In this document: positions 31,871 to 39,912 of the stretch, one piece after another
Position numbering within the stretch: the stretch's first letter is position 1
Layout of the letters: every line of letters begins with the position of its first letter
NCBI RefSeq assembly: GCF_900110815.1
Contig: NZ_FOIT01000002.1
Location: 1 to 39,912, forward strand
Origin: Aliicoccus persicus
GTDB taxonomy: Bacteria > Bacillota > Bacilli > Staphylococcales > Salinicoccaceae
Direction of reading: 5' to 3'
Length of the DNA: 39,912 nt
Position numbers and translations under genes: made by a program
Notes under the pieces: generated by a model
The model's database searches: none
Told to the model about the DNA's origin: nothing
Seen by the model: the letters and a program-made list of their open reading frames with translations, nothing else

Positions 31871-32656
31871 ATGATACTTATCGTAAAACGAATTTTATTG
31901 TTCGTACTCATCGCTTCGCTATACTTGTGTATTCGCTCGGAATCACATGCGCTAGCAGATAATCATGAGGGCTATGATGACTCAGGTAATGTCGATGTTT
32001 TATCGGATGCATTTATCAATGCGTATCTGTACAATTTCTCGCAATATGATTTTGCAAATGTTAAACGTGGCATGACTGTAGATGAAGTGAACCAATTATT
32101 TAATGCCAATGTTGAAAAAGTAGATCGTGCAATAGAGAATGACACTGAGGAATACCGTGTAAACGATATTGTTGTTGTCGTAGATGAAAATGAGGTTGAA
32201 AGCATTTATGTTGAACCTCAAAATGAAATAACAAGAGATGAAGTGTTAGAAGCTTACAACACACCGAGTGGAGAACGTAATAGCAATGAACTGGAACGTG
32301 GTGCATCCGCACTAGAGTACAAGATGCTACCAAGTTCGAATTTTAAAGTACTTGTTGTTTTTGACGATAATGATAACGTACTTTATATTACTCACACACT
32401 TGACCGTAGTGCATCTGTCGTCACATTAGAAAATGCCAACACGTTCATCGAACGTGGGTTGCAGCTCAATGAGTTAAGTGCAGAAAACTACACGTTTGAA
32501 ACGCCAACCACGACGGATGATGGTAAAATCAGAGTCGCGTTTCATGAAGGCGAACAACCTGGCTATCTATTGATTGCGCCAAATGGTGTACTTGATATTT
32601 ACACAGAAGATGATTCGCTCATCTCAACTGTAAATGTGCCGTTCTATGGAAACTAA
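31871..32656 (+). CDS. secreted protein of unknown function
   Basis: A protein of about 261 aa with a signal peptide (ILIVKRILLFVLIASLYLCI...SHALA). The mature part begins with an acidic stretch, followed by a region like the SmpA/BamE-type or PepSY-like two-helix module (FANVKRGMTVDEVNQLFN, EITRDEVLEAYNTP). That resemblance is weak. The start is uncertain: the ATG at 31871 directly follows GAGG, which is too close for a normal site, and the GTG at 31865 is the alternative. The promoter position excludes the upstream ATG at 31805. A terminator follows at 32659. Confidence 0.72.
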   Translation: MILIVKRILLFVLIASLYLCIRSESHALADNHEGYDDSGNVDVLSDAFINAYLYNFSQYDFANVKRGMTVDEVNQLFNANVEKVDRAIENDTEEYRVNDIVVVVDENEVESIYVEPQNEITRDEVLEAYNTPSGERNSNELERGASALEYKMLPSSNFKVLVVFDDNDNVLYITHTLDRSASVVTLENANTFIERGLQLNELSAENYTFETPTTTDDGKIRVAFHEGEQPGYLLIAPNGVLDIYTEDDSLISTVNVPFYGN

Positions 32657-32658
32657 TT

Positions 32659-32706
32659 AAAAAGACGCATATCCAGCTAATGACGAGCTAGATATGCGTC
32701 TTTTTA
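32659..32706. terminator. bidirectional terminator
   Basis: A 15-bp perfect stem (AAAAAGACGCATATC / GATATGCGTCTTTTT) between convergent genes ending at 32656 and 32708. Confidence 0.92.
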
Positions 32707-32707
32707 T

Positions 32708-33292
32708 TTATTCGAGTGGTGCACGTTTATATTTTTTTGGTCGCGATGTTCTCGCGCGTTGTAGCGTACGATAACCGTTGATGATGATACCTATGACCAT
32801 TAGTACGATCAACAATATGAATATCCACTCAGAAACGAAAGTCCATAATCCATCGGTGACTCGGTACATCAAGGATGTTGTCGATTCAAAAAATCCTAAA
32901 TCAAGTAGTCCATCCATAAAGTCTTGATTCCATAACTCTCGATTTTCATGCATATGATAAAGTATCATGATCCCAATAATAGAAAGTACTGTCGAAATGA
33001 CAAACATCGATACTGTCCATCTTTGGTGCACAAATTTAAAAATATTAATGACTAGAATGACGATAAGCAATAATGTCGTGAATGTAACGAAGTAAGCGGC
33101 ATATTCATTATCCACAAATGGCACGACCTCCGTATTCCCATTCTCAATACGCCAAACGCCAAAATAATCGAATAACGTATGAATTAGAATAAGAAAAACG
33201 ACCGCAATTATAGAACCAACCACAGGTTCTGCAATTGAAATATCACGCGGTTTATCATTATTTAAACTGACTTCTCTTTCGTATTTCGCCAC
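32708..33292 (-). CDS. four-helix membrane protein, unknown function
   Basis: A 194-aa membrane protein with four hydrophobic helices: PVVGSIIAVVFLILIHTLFDYFG, YFVTFTTLLLIVILVINIF, MFVISTVLSIIGIMILYHM and WIFILLIVLMVIGIIING. The tail is basic (RARTSRPKKYKRAPLE). The GTG at 33292 is chosen with AAGGGG 8 bases upstream; the GTG at 33301 abuts that site. Monocistronic and convergent with the secreted protein. No family recognised. Confidence 0.75.
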   Translation of the reverse strand: MAKYEREVSLNNDKPRDISIAEPVVGSIIAVVFLILIHTLFDYFGVWRIENGNTEVVPFVDNEYAAYFVTFTTLLLIVILVINIFKFVHQRWTVSMFVISTVLSIIGIMILYHMHENRELWNQDFMDGLLDLGFFESTTSLMYRVTDGLWTFVSEWIFILLIVLMVIGIIINGYRTLQRARTSRPKKYKRAPLE

Positions 33293-33449
33293 ATGACTCA
33301 CCCCTTAACTAATGGTATCCTAGTTAAACGTATACCCTAATTTTACTATTTTGAACAACATTTTCATTATTTTTTACTTGCTTTTTTATCGAATTGATAT
33401 GTAGTAAGATACAAATATACGAATCTTTATAGGAGGCGAGGAGAAAACA

Positions 33450-33692
33450 ATGAAAGTCATACAAAATTTTAAAAGAGAGACACGAAACTTCATTATCATC
33501 GCATTAATTGCAATTATTGTACTCAATTTATTCTTAGTTTACTTTGCGGAAACTGATCTTCAACATGTGTTATATGCGCTATCTTCAAGTGTGTTTGCAG
33601 TGGTACTCGGTATGTTCTTAGCAACGCCACGTTTTAAACTACCTAAAGAAGAAGAAACAGATGTAAACGATAAAAAGAAATCAACAAGATAA
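33450..33692 (+). CDS. small two-helix membrane protein
   Basis: An 80-aa protein with helices FIIIALIAIIVLNLFLVYF and LYALSSSVFAVVLGMFLA, and a charged C-terminal tail (KLPKEEETDVNDKKKSTR). AGGAGGCGAGGAG lies upstream of the ATG, giving a strong site. A terminator follows. Possibly a small regulatory or stress membrane protein; no family recognised. Confidence 0.78.
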   Translation: MKVIQNFKRETRNFIIIALIAIIVLNLFLVYFAETDLQHVLYALSSSVFAVVLGMFLATPRFKLPKEEETDVNDKKKSTR

Positions 33693-33713
33693 CAACCAAA
33701 AAAGTAAACCATA

Positions 33714-33752
33714 AAAATGCCCTCGAATCACCCAGAGATTCAAGGGCATTAT
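33714..33752. terminator. bidirectional terminator
   Basis: AATGCCCT(c)GAATC pairs with GATTC(a)AGGGCATT, with A/T runs on both sides, between convergent genes ending at 33692 and 33754. Confidence 0.9.
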
Positions 33753-33753
33753 T

Positions 33754-34275
33754 TTATTCGGTACGTGTTAGTCGATTTTTTATCTCACGCTTCAGAAGAT
33801 CACTAATACCTTCGATACTGTCTTCGGAATCAAAAGAAAACTTCGCACCATTTATGAATACTGTCGGAACTTTAGTTACTTCACGAGACTCAATATCAGC
33901 TCTTGCATGTTTAGAACGCTCACCAGATTCCTGATCTTCCTTCAAGAAAAGTTGGCGGTTCAATGTCGTTAATAGCACATCGTACGAAGAAGTCCATGTC
34001 TTTTGTGTTTTAAATAGTTCTCTCATATGTTTATATGATTTTTCAGGCTTCTCATAATTTAAGTGTGCGTTGGCTACTGTCCCTTTTAACAAGCGGCCAT
34101 TCGTACGATCATCATGTTTAATAACGTGCTTGAGTTCACCATTTTTAATATAGTCCTCAAACGTTGTATAAGCAGCTTCAAAATAATTGGCACAATATGG
34201 ACAACCGAGATTTATGTATGACTCTACAACAACCGGCGCATCAACCTCACCGATAGACAAATAATATTTTACCAT
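33754..34275 (-). CDS. DsbA-family thioredoxin-like protein
   Basis: A 173-aa thioredoxin-fold protein with an active site CPYC at 25-28 (YINLGCPYCANYFEAA), a helical insertion, and the cis-Pro loop KVPTVFINGAKF. There is no signal peptide or membrane helix, so it would act in the cytoplasm as a thiol-disulfide or 2-hydroxychromene-isomerase-like oxidoreductase. CPYC is a DsbA-like and glutaredoxin-like motif. The ATG follows an AGGAGTG site. Single-gene unit. Confidence 0.88.
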   Translation of the reverse strand: MVKYYLSIGEVDAPVVVESYINLGCPYCANYFEAAYTTFEDYIKNGELKHVIKHDDRTNGRLLKGTVANAHLNYEKPEKSYKHMRELFKTQKTWTSSYDVLLTTLNRQLFLKEDQESGERSKHARADIESREVTKVPTVFINGAKFSFDSEDSIEGISDLLKREIKNRLTRTE

Positions 34276-34413
34276 ATGGCTTCACTCCTCTTTTCATATC
34301 TTTACCCTAATACTATCATGTGCGTGCGCTTTTATTGTGACTTTTTGTTCAGAGATATATTTTATGAATTCTGATAAAATGTAATATATCATCATATGGA
34401 AGAAGGAATTAAT

Positions 34414-34626
34414 GTGTCTGCTAAAGAACAAGATAAATTAAAACGTGGACGGATCGAAGCTGGTATTCTAATCGGTGCCATTATTGGGATCGCTATTTTT
34501 GGACTGATTATTGGTACATTGCTTGATCAAGTGGTCCTATGGCTTATCATCACAGGCGTTGCTGGCGCAGCAGTCGGACTTCTAATTGCACTGAATTTAA
34601 ACAAAAAAGATAAACGAGTGGAATAG
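34414..34626 (+). CDS. small glycine-rich membrane protein
   Basis: A 70-aa protein with a charged N-terminus (SAKEQDKLKRGR), two glycine-rich helices (AGILIGAIIGIAIFGLIIGTLL; LIITGVAGAAVGLLIAL) and a basic tail (NKKDKRVE). The plan matches the pair at 525-935. The GTG at 34414 is preferred, with AGAAGGA 6 bases upstream; an in-frame ATG at 34396 lacks a site. Function unknown. Confidence 0.7.
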   Translation: MSAKEQDKLKRGRIEAGILIGAIIGIAIFGLIIGTLLDQVVLWLIITGVAGAAVGLLIALNLNKKDKRVE

Positions 34627-34771
34627 TGTTTATTTAAGTGTGTTTGCGCGTTTTGAGTGCCTATGACCTACTCTAATAGGTATGAAACCCTATACAAATA
34701 AAGAAATACAAAAATCACCCGCCAATTGACCTGATGTCACTTAAGTTTACAGTTGAATAAAATAAATTTTC

Positions 34772-34806
34772 CTGAGATTCGAATGCATTCGAATCTCAGT
34801 TTTTTT
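34772..34806. terminator. perfect 28-bp palindrome and terminator in the IS end
   Basis: CTGAGATTCGAATG and its exact reverse complement abut at 34772-34799, followed by TTTTTT on the plus strand. It would stop outside transcription from entering the transposase genes in antisense, and can also end orfB. Confidence 0.85.
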
Positions 34807-35696
34807 ATACTGCGATGTTGCGTAATTCAAACGGTGTTAATCCACTTAACACATCTTGTGGTCGTTCATTATTGTAAAAATGAATGTATGTATCAAGATC
34901 ATTAACGAGCTGTTGATAAGTTTGATACCCTTCAGATTTTCTAACAAGATGATAGCGTTCTGTTTTTAGCTTACCAAAGAATGATTCCATCGGACCATTA
35001 TCTATACACTTCCCAACCCGAGACATACTCTGTGTCATACCATGGGCTTTTAAGAGCTTTTTACATCCGTATGACGTGTATTGAAATCCACGATCACTAT
35101 GTATCATGGGTGAAGCACCTTTGTTGTCTGACAGTCCGGATTCAAGCGTTTCAAATACGAGTTTATTATTGTTAATGTGACTAAATCGATGTGCCACGAT
35201 ACTGTTATCAAATAAGTCTATAATTGCGCACATGAATATACGACGACCATTCTTCAGTTTAAATTCTGAAATGAATTGTCTGCCCAGAAGGTTTTCTGCT
35301 TTAAAATAACCAGACTTCATAGTACGTACCATTCTTTTTTTACGAGTGACCGATTTAAAATTCATGATGCGCATGATACGTAAGATACGTTTTGGACTAT
35401 ATGATGTGTTTAGTTGACGATTGACTAGATGCCTCATCATACGATATCCCGGCACACCTTTATGTTTGATATATAACTCAGCGATACATCTTGCGATGTT
35501 TTCGTTCTCAACTTCTGCTTTAGGCTTTAGTCGTTTCTTATATTTATAGTAGGCCTGTCGACTGATATTAGCGACTTCACACAGCTCAGAGATGGAATAG
35601 CCTTCACTGTGTAGTTCTGTGATTGCTTGATGAATACGTTGCCCTCGAACTCGGCTTACTTGTGTCTCCTCTCGAGTTCTTCCAACTTTTTTAAGA
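34805..35696 (-). CDS. IS3-family transposase OrfB (frameshift product)
   Basis: DDE transposase. The HTH_21-like N-terminal part (RQAYYKYKKRLKPKAEVENENIARCIAELYIKHKGVPGYRMM) is followed by the rve domain with catalytic Asp in CAIIDLFDNSIVAHRF, Asp in MIHSDRGFQYTS and Glu in NGPMESFFGKLKTE. The first good start, a GTG at 35455, would remove the N-terminal helices. The frame is open back into orfA, so it is most likely made by -1 frameshifting at 35696-35702 as an OrfAB fusion. All catalytic residues are present, so it looks active. Confidence 0.9.
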
Positions 35697-36327
35697 ATGC
35701 ATTTTCGACCTCTGCTCTTTTTCGTTTGCGTCGTTCGATCTCTAAATCTCTTTTCAATTGTTCCACTTCTGTTCGTTCATTATCTGATTTGCGATGACCA
35801 CGTCGATCTACCAAACCGAATTGACCTGAAGCCTGATACTTCTTCACGTATTGGTAAGCTTGTTGATATGTGACACCAAAGAGTTCGGCCAATTCACGAA
35901 AACTAACGTTATGGGTTTCATGGTACTGTGCAATCTTCAATCGTTCTTCGTATGTTGTTTTTCTGGATTTCACCATAGTGAGCTTATCTCCAAAGGTAGA
36001 CTTGAGTTGTTTACCTCTAGTATACTCCATTACCCTTCTCCTAACCGTTGTTTTTCCATGTATATTGTATTTAAGGGAAAGTGTACGATATCCAATATTT
36101 TCTTTTAAATACTCTAGAACGATCATTTCTTTAAAACCAGCTGAATACGTATTATGGCGCATTCGGACTTTTAATGACTCCACTCCCTTTTCATTATAAC
36201 TCCGCATCCACGACTTAATTGTGTCAGGACTAATATCAAAAAGTTCAGCTGTCTTTTTTCTATCTCCATGATTCAAATAATACTCAATGATCTGTATCTT
36301 CTCTTCAAAACTTCTATGTCGAGCCAT
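35656..36327 (-). CDS. IS3-family OrfA, double helix-turn-helix protein
   Basis: A 223-aa DNA-binding protein with two or three HTH units (SFEEKIQIIEYYLNHGDRKKTAELFDISPDTIKSWM; TYEERLKIAQYHETHNVSFRELAELFGVTYQQAYQYVKKY) and a C-terminal leucine-zipper-like coiled coil (RTEVEQLKRDLEIERRKRKRAEVENAFLKKLEEL). This is the IS150-group layout. It recognises the IS ends. The slippery run near its 3' end feeds into OrfB. Confidence 0.92.
   Translation of the reverse strand: MARHRSFEEKIQIIEYYLNHGDRKKTAELFDISPDTIKSWMRSYNEKGVESLKVRMRHNTYSAGFKEMIVLEYLKENIGYRTLSLKYNIHGKTTVRRRVMEYTRGKQLKSTFGDKLTMVKSRKTTYEERLKIAQYHETHNVSFRELAELFGVTYQQAYQYVKKYQASGQFGLVDRRGHRKSDNERTEVEQLKRDLEIERRKRKRAEVENAFLKKLEELERRHK
35696..35702 (-). 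other. -1 programmed frameshift site
   Basis: A AAA AAG on the coding strand, within the codons TTA AAA AAG of orfA. The orfB frame is exactly -1 relative to orfA and is open from here, as in other IS3 elements. Confidence 0.75.
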
Positions 36328-36427
36328 AAGAAAACCTCCTAAGTTTACAGATTTTTTATTTCATCTGTAAACTTAAGAGGTAGCACATCACAATTTCTGG
36401 TGGGTGATTTCATTGATTATATTATTA

Positions 36428-38581
36428 TCATTTACGACGAATCACTGTAAAGAAAATTAATGCAGCACCGACTAAAAGAAGTGCGATCGCACCGACTATT
36501 AGCCAAGGATTTTCTGCAAGCCCTGTATCTGGTAATACGCCACTCACTTCATCGTTACTGCTATCATCTGTGTCAGAGCGTCCAACTAAGTCGCTTAAGT
36601 TACGTTCAACTGTTTGTTCTTCTTCCAGTTCTTCAGCTGAGTCTTCTGCACTTTCTTCATCTACAGATTCTTCCGAACTCTCTTCAACTTCGTCTGTCTC
36701 TTCTTCTACTTCTTCATCTAATGCTTCTGTTTCTTCTACAGTCTCTTCTTCTTCAGTTTCTGCAGCAGGTTCTTCACTCTCACTGCGATTCGCTACCTCT
36801 GGCGGTGTATTGTTTTGAGGCACTTCTACAATATTATTCGATAAATTCACATTGTATTCAGATGTTGTTGGTTCTTCATCTGATTCAAAAGTAACTTCTA
36901 CATTTTCAACAGATTCCTCAGCATCTTCTGATTCTTCAGTTGCTTCTTCTTCGACAACTTCTTCAACCGATTCAGTTAAAGTTTCATCTTCCTCTTCTGT
37001 AACTTCCGTTTCGCCTTCTTCAACGACTTCCTCTTCTGTAACTTCCGTTTCGCCTTCTTCAACGACTTCCTCTTCCATTGTCACGTCTTCTTCAACAGTC
37101 ACTTCTGTACCTTCTTCAACCGTCGTGTCCACTTGCTCTGGCGGTGTCATTGTTGCTAGTTTATCTGATTGTTCTACTAGAGCTTCTTCAGCAATCCGTT
37201 TTTCTTCAGCACGTTCTGCAACAGTATTCTCTAACTCTACTTGTTGCTCTGTTAATGGATTTAACAATATATTCACTTCATCCATCTGTGGTTGTAATTC
37301 TTTAATAATTACATTTGCTTCTGCAATCTCTGCTTCGAGTTGCTCACGTAACGCTGGATCTGTCGTTGCTTCAAGTTCAATTGTCTTTTCTTCGATAAGC
37401 GTTTCTGCTGAACGATATGGTTCTACAACTGCAGCATTTTCTAATTCAACACGCTCTATTTCAGCTTGGTTTGCTGCAAGTGAATCACTTGCTTCAGACT
37501 GTGCTTGGCGCTTTTCTTCAACTTCTGCGCGTAATGTTTCTACCAATTGCTCATTTTCTTCGTATTCCTGGGCAAAGTCCTCGTCAATCGCTGTCTCTTC
37601 AACGACTTCCTCTTCTATAACTTCTTCCTCAACAATCTCTTCTTCAACAACTTCTTCCTCAACGGGTACCTCCGCTACGATCGTCTCAAAGGCTTCTGGA
37701 TTATTATCTTTCTGATAAAACTCATAGTTCCAATATGAATTCGCTAACCCTTCAGCAGATAATCCATTTTTAGCACTATAGTCCGTCGTATAGAATAATT
37801 GTACAAAATATACTTTACTACTTACTGATGGATCATAATAGAAACCAAGTCCTACACTATCCCATGCCGGATCAACCATATTTTGATAATGTCCAGGACT
37901 GTGTAATAAGTCATCAAACACTTGTGCTTCAATACTTGTCGCTGTACTTGGATATGCTTGTGCCATGTTTTCTCCGACAGCATGAACGTTAGAATCATCG
38001 GGATTAAATGATAAATATTGTGTAATAATATTATCTCCCTCAGGATTTTGGTGTGCAAAGTAGCCATTTTGAATCATATCTTGGCTCTTTGAAAAGGCAT
38101 AGCCACTCGCGTCCAAGTTAATAGACACTGGTGCTAAACCATGTTCATATCTCAGCTGATTAATTTTTGCTAAATGGCTGTATGCCCAAGACTCATTCCC
38201 ACTTGCAACTTGTCCTTGGTGTACTTGTCCAATGTCAAACCCAGTGTTGTGAATTTCACCTTGAGATAGTGTCGAATAATAACGACCAATTCTCGTCTCA
38301 GAGTTTGCGATCGCACGGTTGTTACCTAAAGCACGTGGTAACACACTTGCATCAATAACATCTGTGTAAGTATTTTGATAACCAAATAGGACGACGCCAT
38401 GATTTGGTTTGATTAGATTTTCTTTAGATACAGACTGTGAACCATCCGGTGAGTAAAAAACAACATTTCCAGACTCATCCACATCGTATGACTGTGCGTA
38501 TGTCGTTTCAGCGATAAGGCCAGTAAATGCAACCATTGCTACAAGTACTGTCAGCAAAATTTTATAAATATTGTTATGCAT
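36428..38581 (-). CDS. LPXTG wall-anchored CAP-domain protein
   Basis: A 717-aa surface protein. It has a signal peptide (KILLTVLVAMVAFTGLIAETTYAQ) and a CAP/SCP domain at about 130-275 (LAKINQLRYEHGLAPVSIN, YFAHQNPEGD, GENMAQAYP, LLHSPGHYQNMVDPAWDSVGLGFYY). A Glu/Val repeat stalk, a helical coiled-coil region (about 335-475) and a second long acidic Glu-rich stalk with two identical 14-residue repeats (TEVTEEEVVEEGE) follow. It ends with the sorting signal LPDTG, a hydrophobic helix and RRK. The start MHNNIYK is set by AAAGGAG; 38605 is upstream of that site. Sortase would link it to peptidoglycan. The IS begins 18 bases past the stop. Confidence 0.92.
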   Translation of the reverse strand: MHNNIYKILLTVLVAMVAFTGLIAETTYAQSYDVDESGNVVFYSPDGSQSVSKENLIKPNHGVVLFGYQNTYTDVIDASVLPRALGNNRAIANSETRIGRYYSTLSQGEIHNTGFDIGQVHQGQVASGNESWAYSHLAKINQLRYEHGLAPVSINLDASGYAFSKSQDMIQNGYFAHQNPEGDNIITQYLSFNPDDSNVHAVGENMAQAYPSTATSIEAQVFDDLLHSPGHYQNMVDPAWDSVGLGFYYDPSVSSKVYFVQLFYTTDYSAKNGLSAEGLANSYWNYEFYQKDNNPEAFETIVAEVPVEEEVVEEEIVEEEVIEEEVVEETAIDEDFAQEYEENEQLVETLRAEVEEKRQAQSEASDSLAANQAEIERVELENAAVVEPYRSAETLIEEKTIELEATTDPALREQLEAEIAEANVIIKELQPQMDEVNILLNPLTEQQVELENTVAERAEEKRIAEEALVEQSDKLATMTPPEQVDTTVEEGTEVTVEEDVTMEEEVVEEGETEVTEEEVVEEGETEVTEEEDETLTESVEEVVEEEATEESEDAEESVENVEVTFESDEEPTTSEYNVNLSNNIVEVPQNNTPPEVANRSESEEPAAETEEEETVEETEALDEEVEEETDEVEESSEESVDEESAEDSAEELEEEQTVERNLSDLVGRSDTDDSSNDEVSGVLPDTGLAENPWLIVGAIALLLVGAALIFFTVIRRK

Positions 38582-38651
38582 ATCGAAAGTTTCTCCTTTG
38601 CACACGCTTCTTAATATTACTATTGTATAACAAATTGGCTATTTTTCAATG

Positions 38652-38692
38652 GAAAACTCCTAAATCGAGTATTTTTCACGCGATTTAGGAGT
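38652..38692 (-). terminator. terminator between the two wall-protein genes
   Basis: ACTCCTAAATCG pairs with CGATTTAGGAGT (12 bp); on the minus strand TTTT follows. It ends the LPATG gene at 38723 and separates it from the CAP gene. Confidence 0.85.
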
Positions 38693-38722
38693 ATACCATC
38701 TTGTTAATTCAACTGTTTCACT

Positions 38723-39912
38723 TTATCTTCTTCTGAAGAATAATGCAAATAATCCTATACCAAACAGTGCGATTGCACCGGCAATTGGTATACCGATATT
38801 ATTCATTAAGCCCGTTGCTGGTAAGTCCTCATCTTCATCTGCTGCAACTTCTTCATCTGAACCATCAGAATCTTCTGGTTCAGCTACGACAACTTCGTGG
38901 TCAGATCCACCTTTAACAGTTTTCGTCGTTGGATCATACACAAGTGTTACAGTCGTTTCGTAAGTCTCACCATCTTCTGCAGTGAATACGACATTGAGCA
39001 CAGTACCACTGCTGAAGTATGGAATTGTACCTTCAAATAATCCATCTTCACCTGCAACAATTTCAAATGATTGGTCACCGCTTGAAATTGTAACCGTTGC
39101 GCCTGGAAGTGTAATACCTGACGCTGTTAAACGCTCACCCACAGTACCTTCAATATACACACCAGAGTCTTCAATACTCATAATCAATTCGTTATCATCA
39201 CGTGGTTCAGGCATATCTTCAACTTCTGATTCATCCAATGTACCACCGATAATCTCAGCCTCAGTCACTACATCATCTTCTAAATCACGCTGACGCGATT
39301 CGTTTGTCTCGTTTGCCTCACGGACGAGACGGTCGATCATTTCTTGACTATCCGCTTCATTAATCTGTGAGATAAAGAGCGCGAGTGTCTCTTCATTCAA
39401 GTACTCTAATGCTAATATTTCTTCTTTCGCTGCTTCTTTCTCCGCTGCTAATGGGTCTTCCTCTTCTTCAGCTTGGTCATCATTAATTCTTTCAGCTTCA
39501 GTCACGATTGCTTCAATATCTTCAGATGAATCAGCTGAATCGATATCTTCTTTCATCGTTTCTTTCGTTTCATCAGAAACATTTTCAAGTGCATCGATTG
39601 TTTCTTTCGCTGAATCTTTCTCTTCTTGTAGAGGATCTTCAGCCTGTTCATCATTCACAGACACCGCTTCTTCAACGATATCATTGATGTCTTGCGTACT
39701 TTCCGCCTCATCGATGCGCTCATTAAATTCTGCAACTTGATCTTCATCTAGATTTTCATAACCAGCAATCGTTTCTTTCGCTTCGTCTTTCTCATCCTGT
39801 AAAGGATCTGGCGCTTGGTCAGCATCAACTTGAGCTGCTTCTTCTAATATAGAAGTAATTGTCAGAGATGAATCTGCATTTTCAATTTGCTCATTAAAGT
39901 CTGCACGTTGAT
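38723..39912 (-). CDS. LPXTG surface protein with GA-like helical repeats (5' end outside window)
   Basis: The frame is open to the window edge, so the N-terminus is missing; the GTG at 39664 is an internal Val. At least four repeats of about 50-60 aa are visible, each with AKETI...L.NL..E......I.EA.....I..IV.EA and linked by DPLQ(D/E)EKD. They resemble three-helix GA/albumin-binding or DUF1542-type modules (inference). An Ig-like/CNA-B-like domain (ITLPGATVTISSGDQSFEIVA...YETTVTLVYDPT) follows, then an acidic stalk, LPATG, a hydrophobic helix and RRR. Sortase-anchored; probable adhesin or ligand binder. Very acidic. Confidence 0.9.
   Translation of the reverse strand, partial: QRADFNEQIENADSSLTITSILEEAAQVDADQAPDPLQDEKDEAKETIAGYENLDEDQVAEFNERIDEAESTQDINDIVEEAVSVNDEQAEDPLQEEKDSAKETIDALENVSDETKETMKEDIDSADSSEDIEAIVTEAERINDDQAEEEEDPLAAEKEAAKEEILALEYLNEETLALFISQINEADSQEMIDRLVREANETNESRQRDLEDDVVTEAEIIGGTLDESEVEDMPEPRDDNELIMSIEDSGVYIEGTVGERLTASGITLPGATVTISSGDQSFEIVAGEDGLFEGTIPYFSSGTVLNVVFTAEDGETYETTVTLVYDPTTKTVKGGSDHEVVVAEPEDSDGSDEEVAADEDEDLPATGLMNNIGIPIAGAIALFGIGLFALFFRRR

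Larger units (their letters stand above)
34712..36410 (-). mobile_element. complete IS3-family element, IS150-type
   Basis: An element of about 1.7 kb with orfA and orfB on the minus strand. The ends share AAATCACCC(G/A)CCA, then GATGT(C/G), then CTTAAGTTTACAG as imperfect inverted repeats (left 34712-34752, right 36366-36410). No convincing target duplication is visible. It lies 18 bases past the stop of the CAP wall protein gene. Confidence 0.85.

Noticed and set aside
34627-34711. Feature between the small membrane protein and the IS
   Set aside because: Short AT-rich DNA with no gene, repeat or convincing terminator.
36852-37715. Ser/Thr-rich plus-strand frame opposite the CAP wall protein
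   Set aside because: It is the antisense shadow of Glu-rich codons in the stalk; no ribosome binding site.

Overview
The window reads as a low-GC Gram-positive (Firmicutes) chromosome, most likely Staphylococcaceae or a near relative such as the Salinicoccus/Jeotgalicoccus group. Grounds: strong AGGAGG-type ribosome binding sites, a T-box leader, LPXTG proteins, a Staphylococcus-like S18, CcpA (cre) sites, and very acidic secreted proteins that suit a salt-tolerant organism. The genus is inference.

Layout. 1-520: 3' end of an IS3-family element, then an IS-end-like remnant. 525-3606: two glycine-zipper membrane proteins, an isochorismatase-like hydrolase, an acidic secreted protein and two paralogous small exported proteins. 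3721-8859: a secreted metallophosphoesterase behind four in-phase PhoP-box-like repeats, a GntR(YtrA)/ABC/permease operon, a 55-aa protein and a PAP2 phosphatase. 8881-10303: a 51-bp palindromic repeat, a second pair of the exported paralogues and a 28-aa membrane peptide.

10336-23475 is the centrepiece: two divergent catabolic operons around a LysR regulator. Leftward: a FlK-like thioesterase, a phenylalanine-dehydrogenase-type amino acid dehydrogenase, and E1alpha, E1beta and E2 of a 2-oxoacid dehydrogenase. Rightward: HpaB, HpaC, HpaE, HpaD, a DapA-family aldolase, split HpaG1 and HpaG2, and HpaF. Together they can be read as one route: Tyr (and Phe) to arylpyruvate to arylacetyl-CoA to 4-hydroxyphenylacetate to homoprotocatechuate, then meta-cleavage to pyruvate and succinate semialdehyde. 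No HpaH hydratase is present; a DapA-family hydratase-aldolase could replace it. Each arm has a cre-like site, and the left arm has a strong promoter and a 24-bp dyad.

23485-26950: a T-box leader, a streptococcal-type ArgS and a YfcC-family transporter. 26991-28474: a tubby-like membrane protein flanked by a solo copy and a 12-unit array of a 41-bp hairpin repeat. 28505-33752: a solitary rpsR with its own promoter, a membrane protein, a Nudix-modA-modB operon without modC, and several membrane or exported proteins. 33754-34626: a DsbA-like protein and a small membrane protein. 34712-36410: a complete IS3/IS150-type element with a frameshift signal. 36428-39912: two LPXTG wall proteins on the minus strand, one with a CAP domain and one with three-helix-type repeats that runs off the window.
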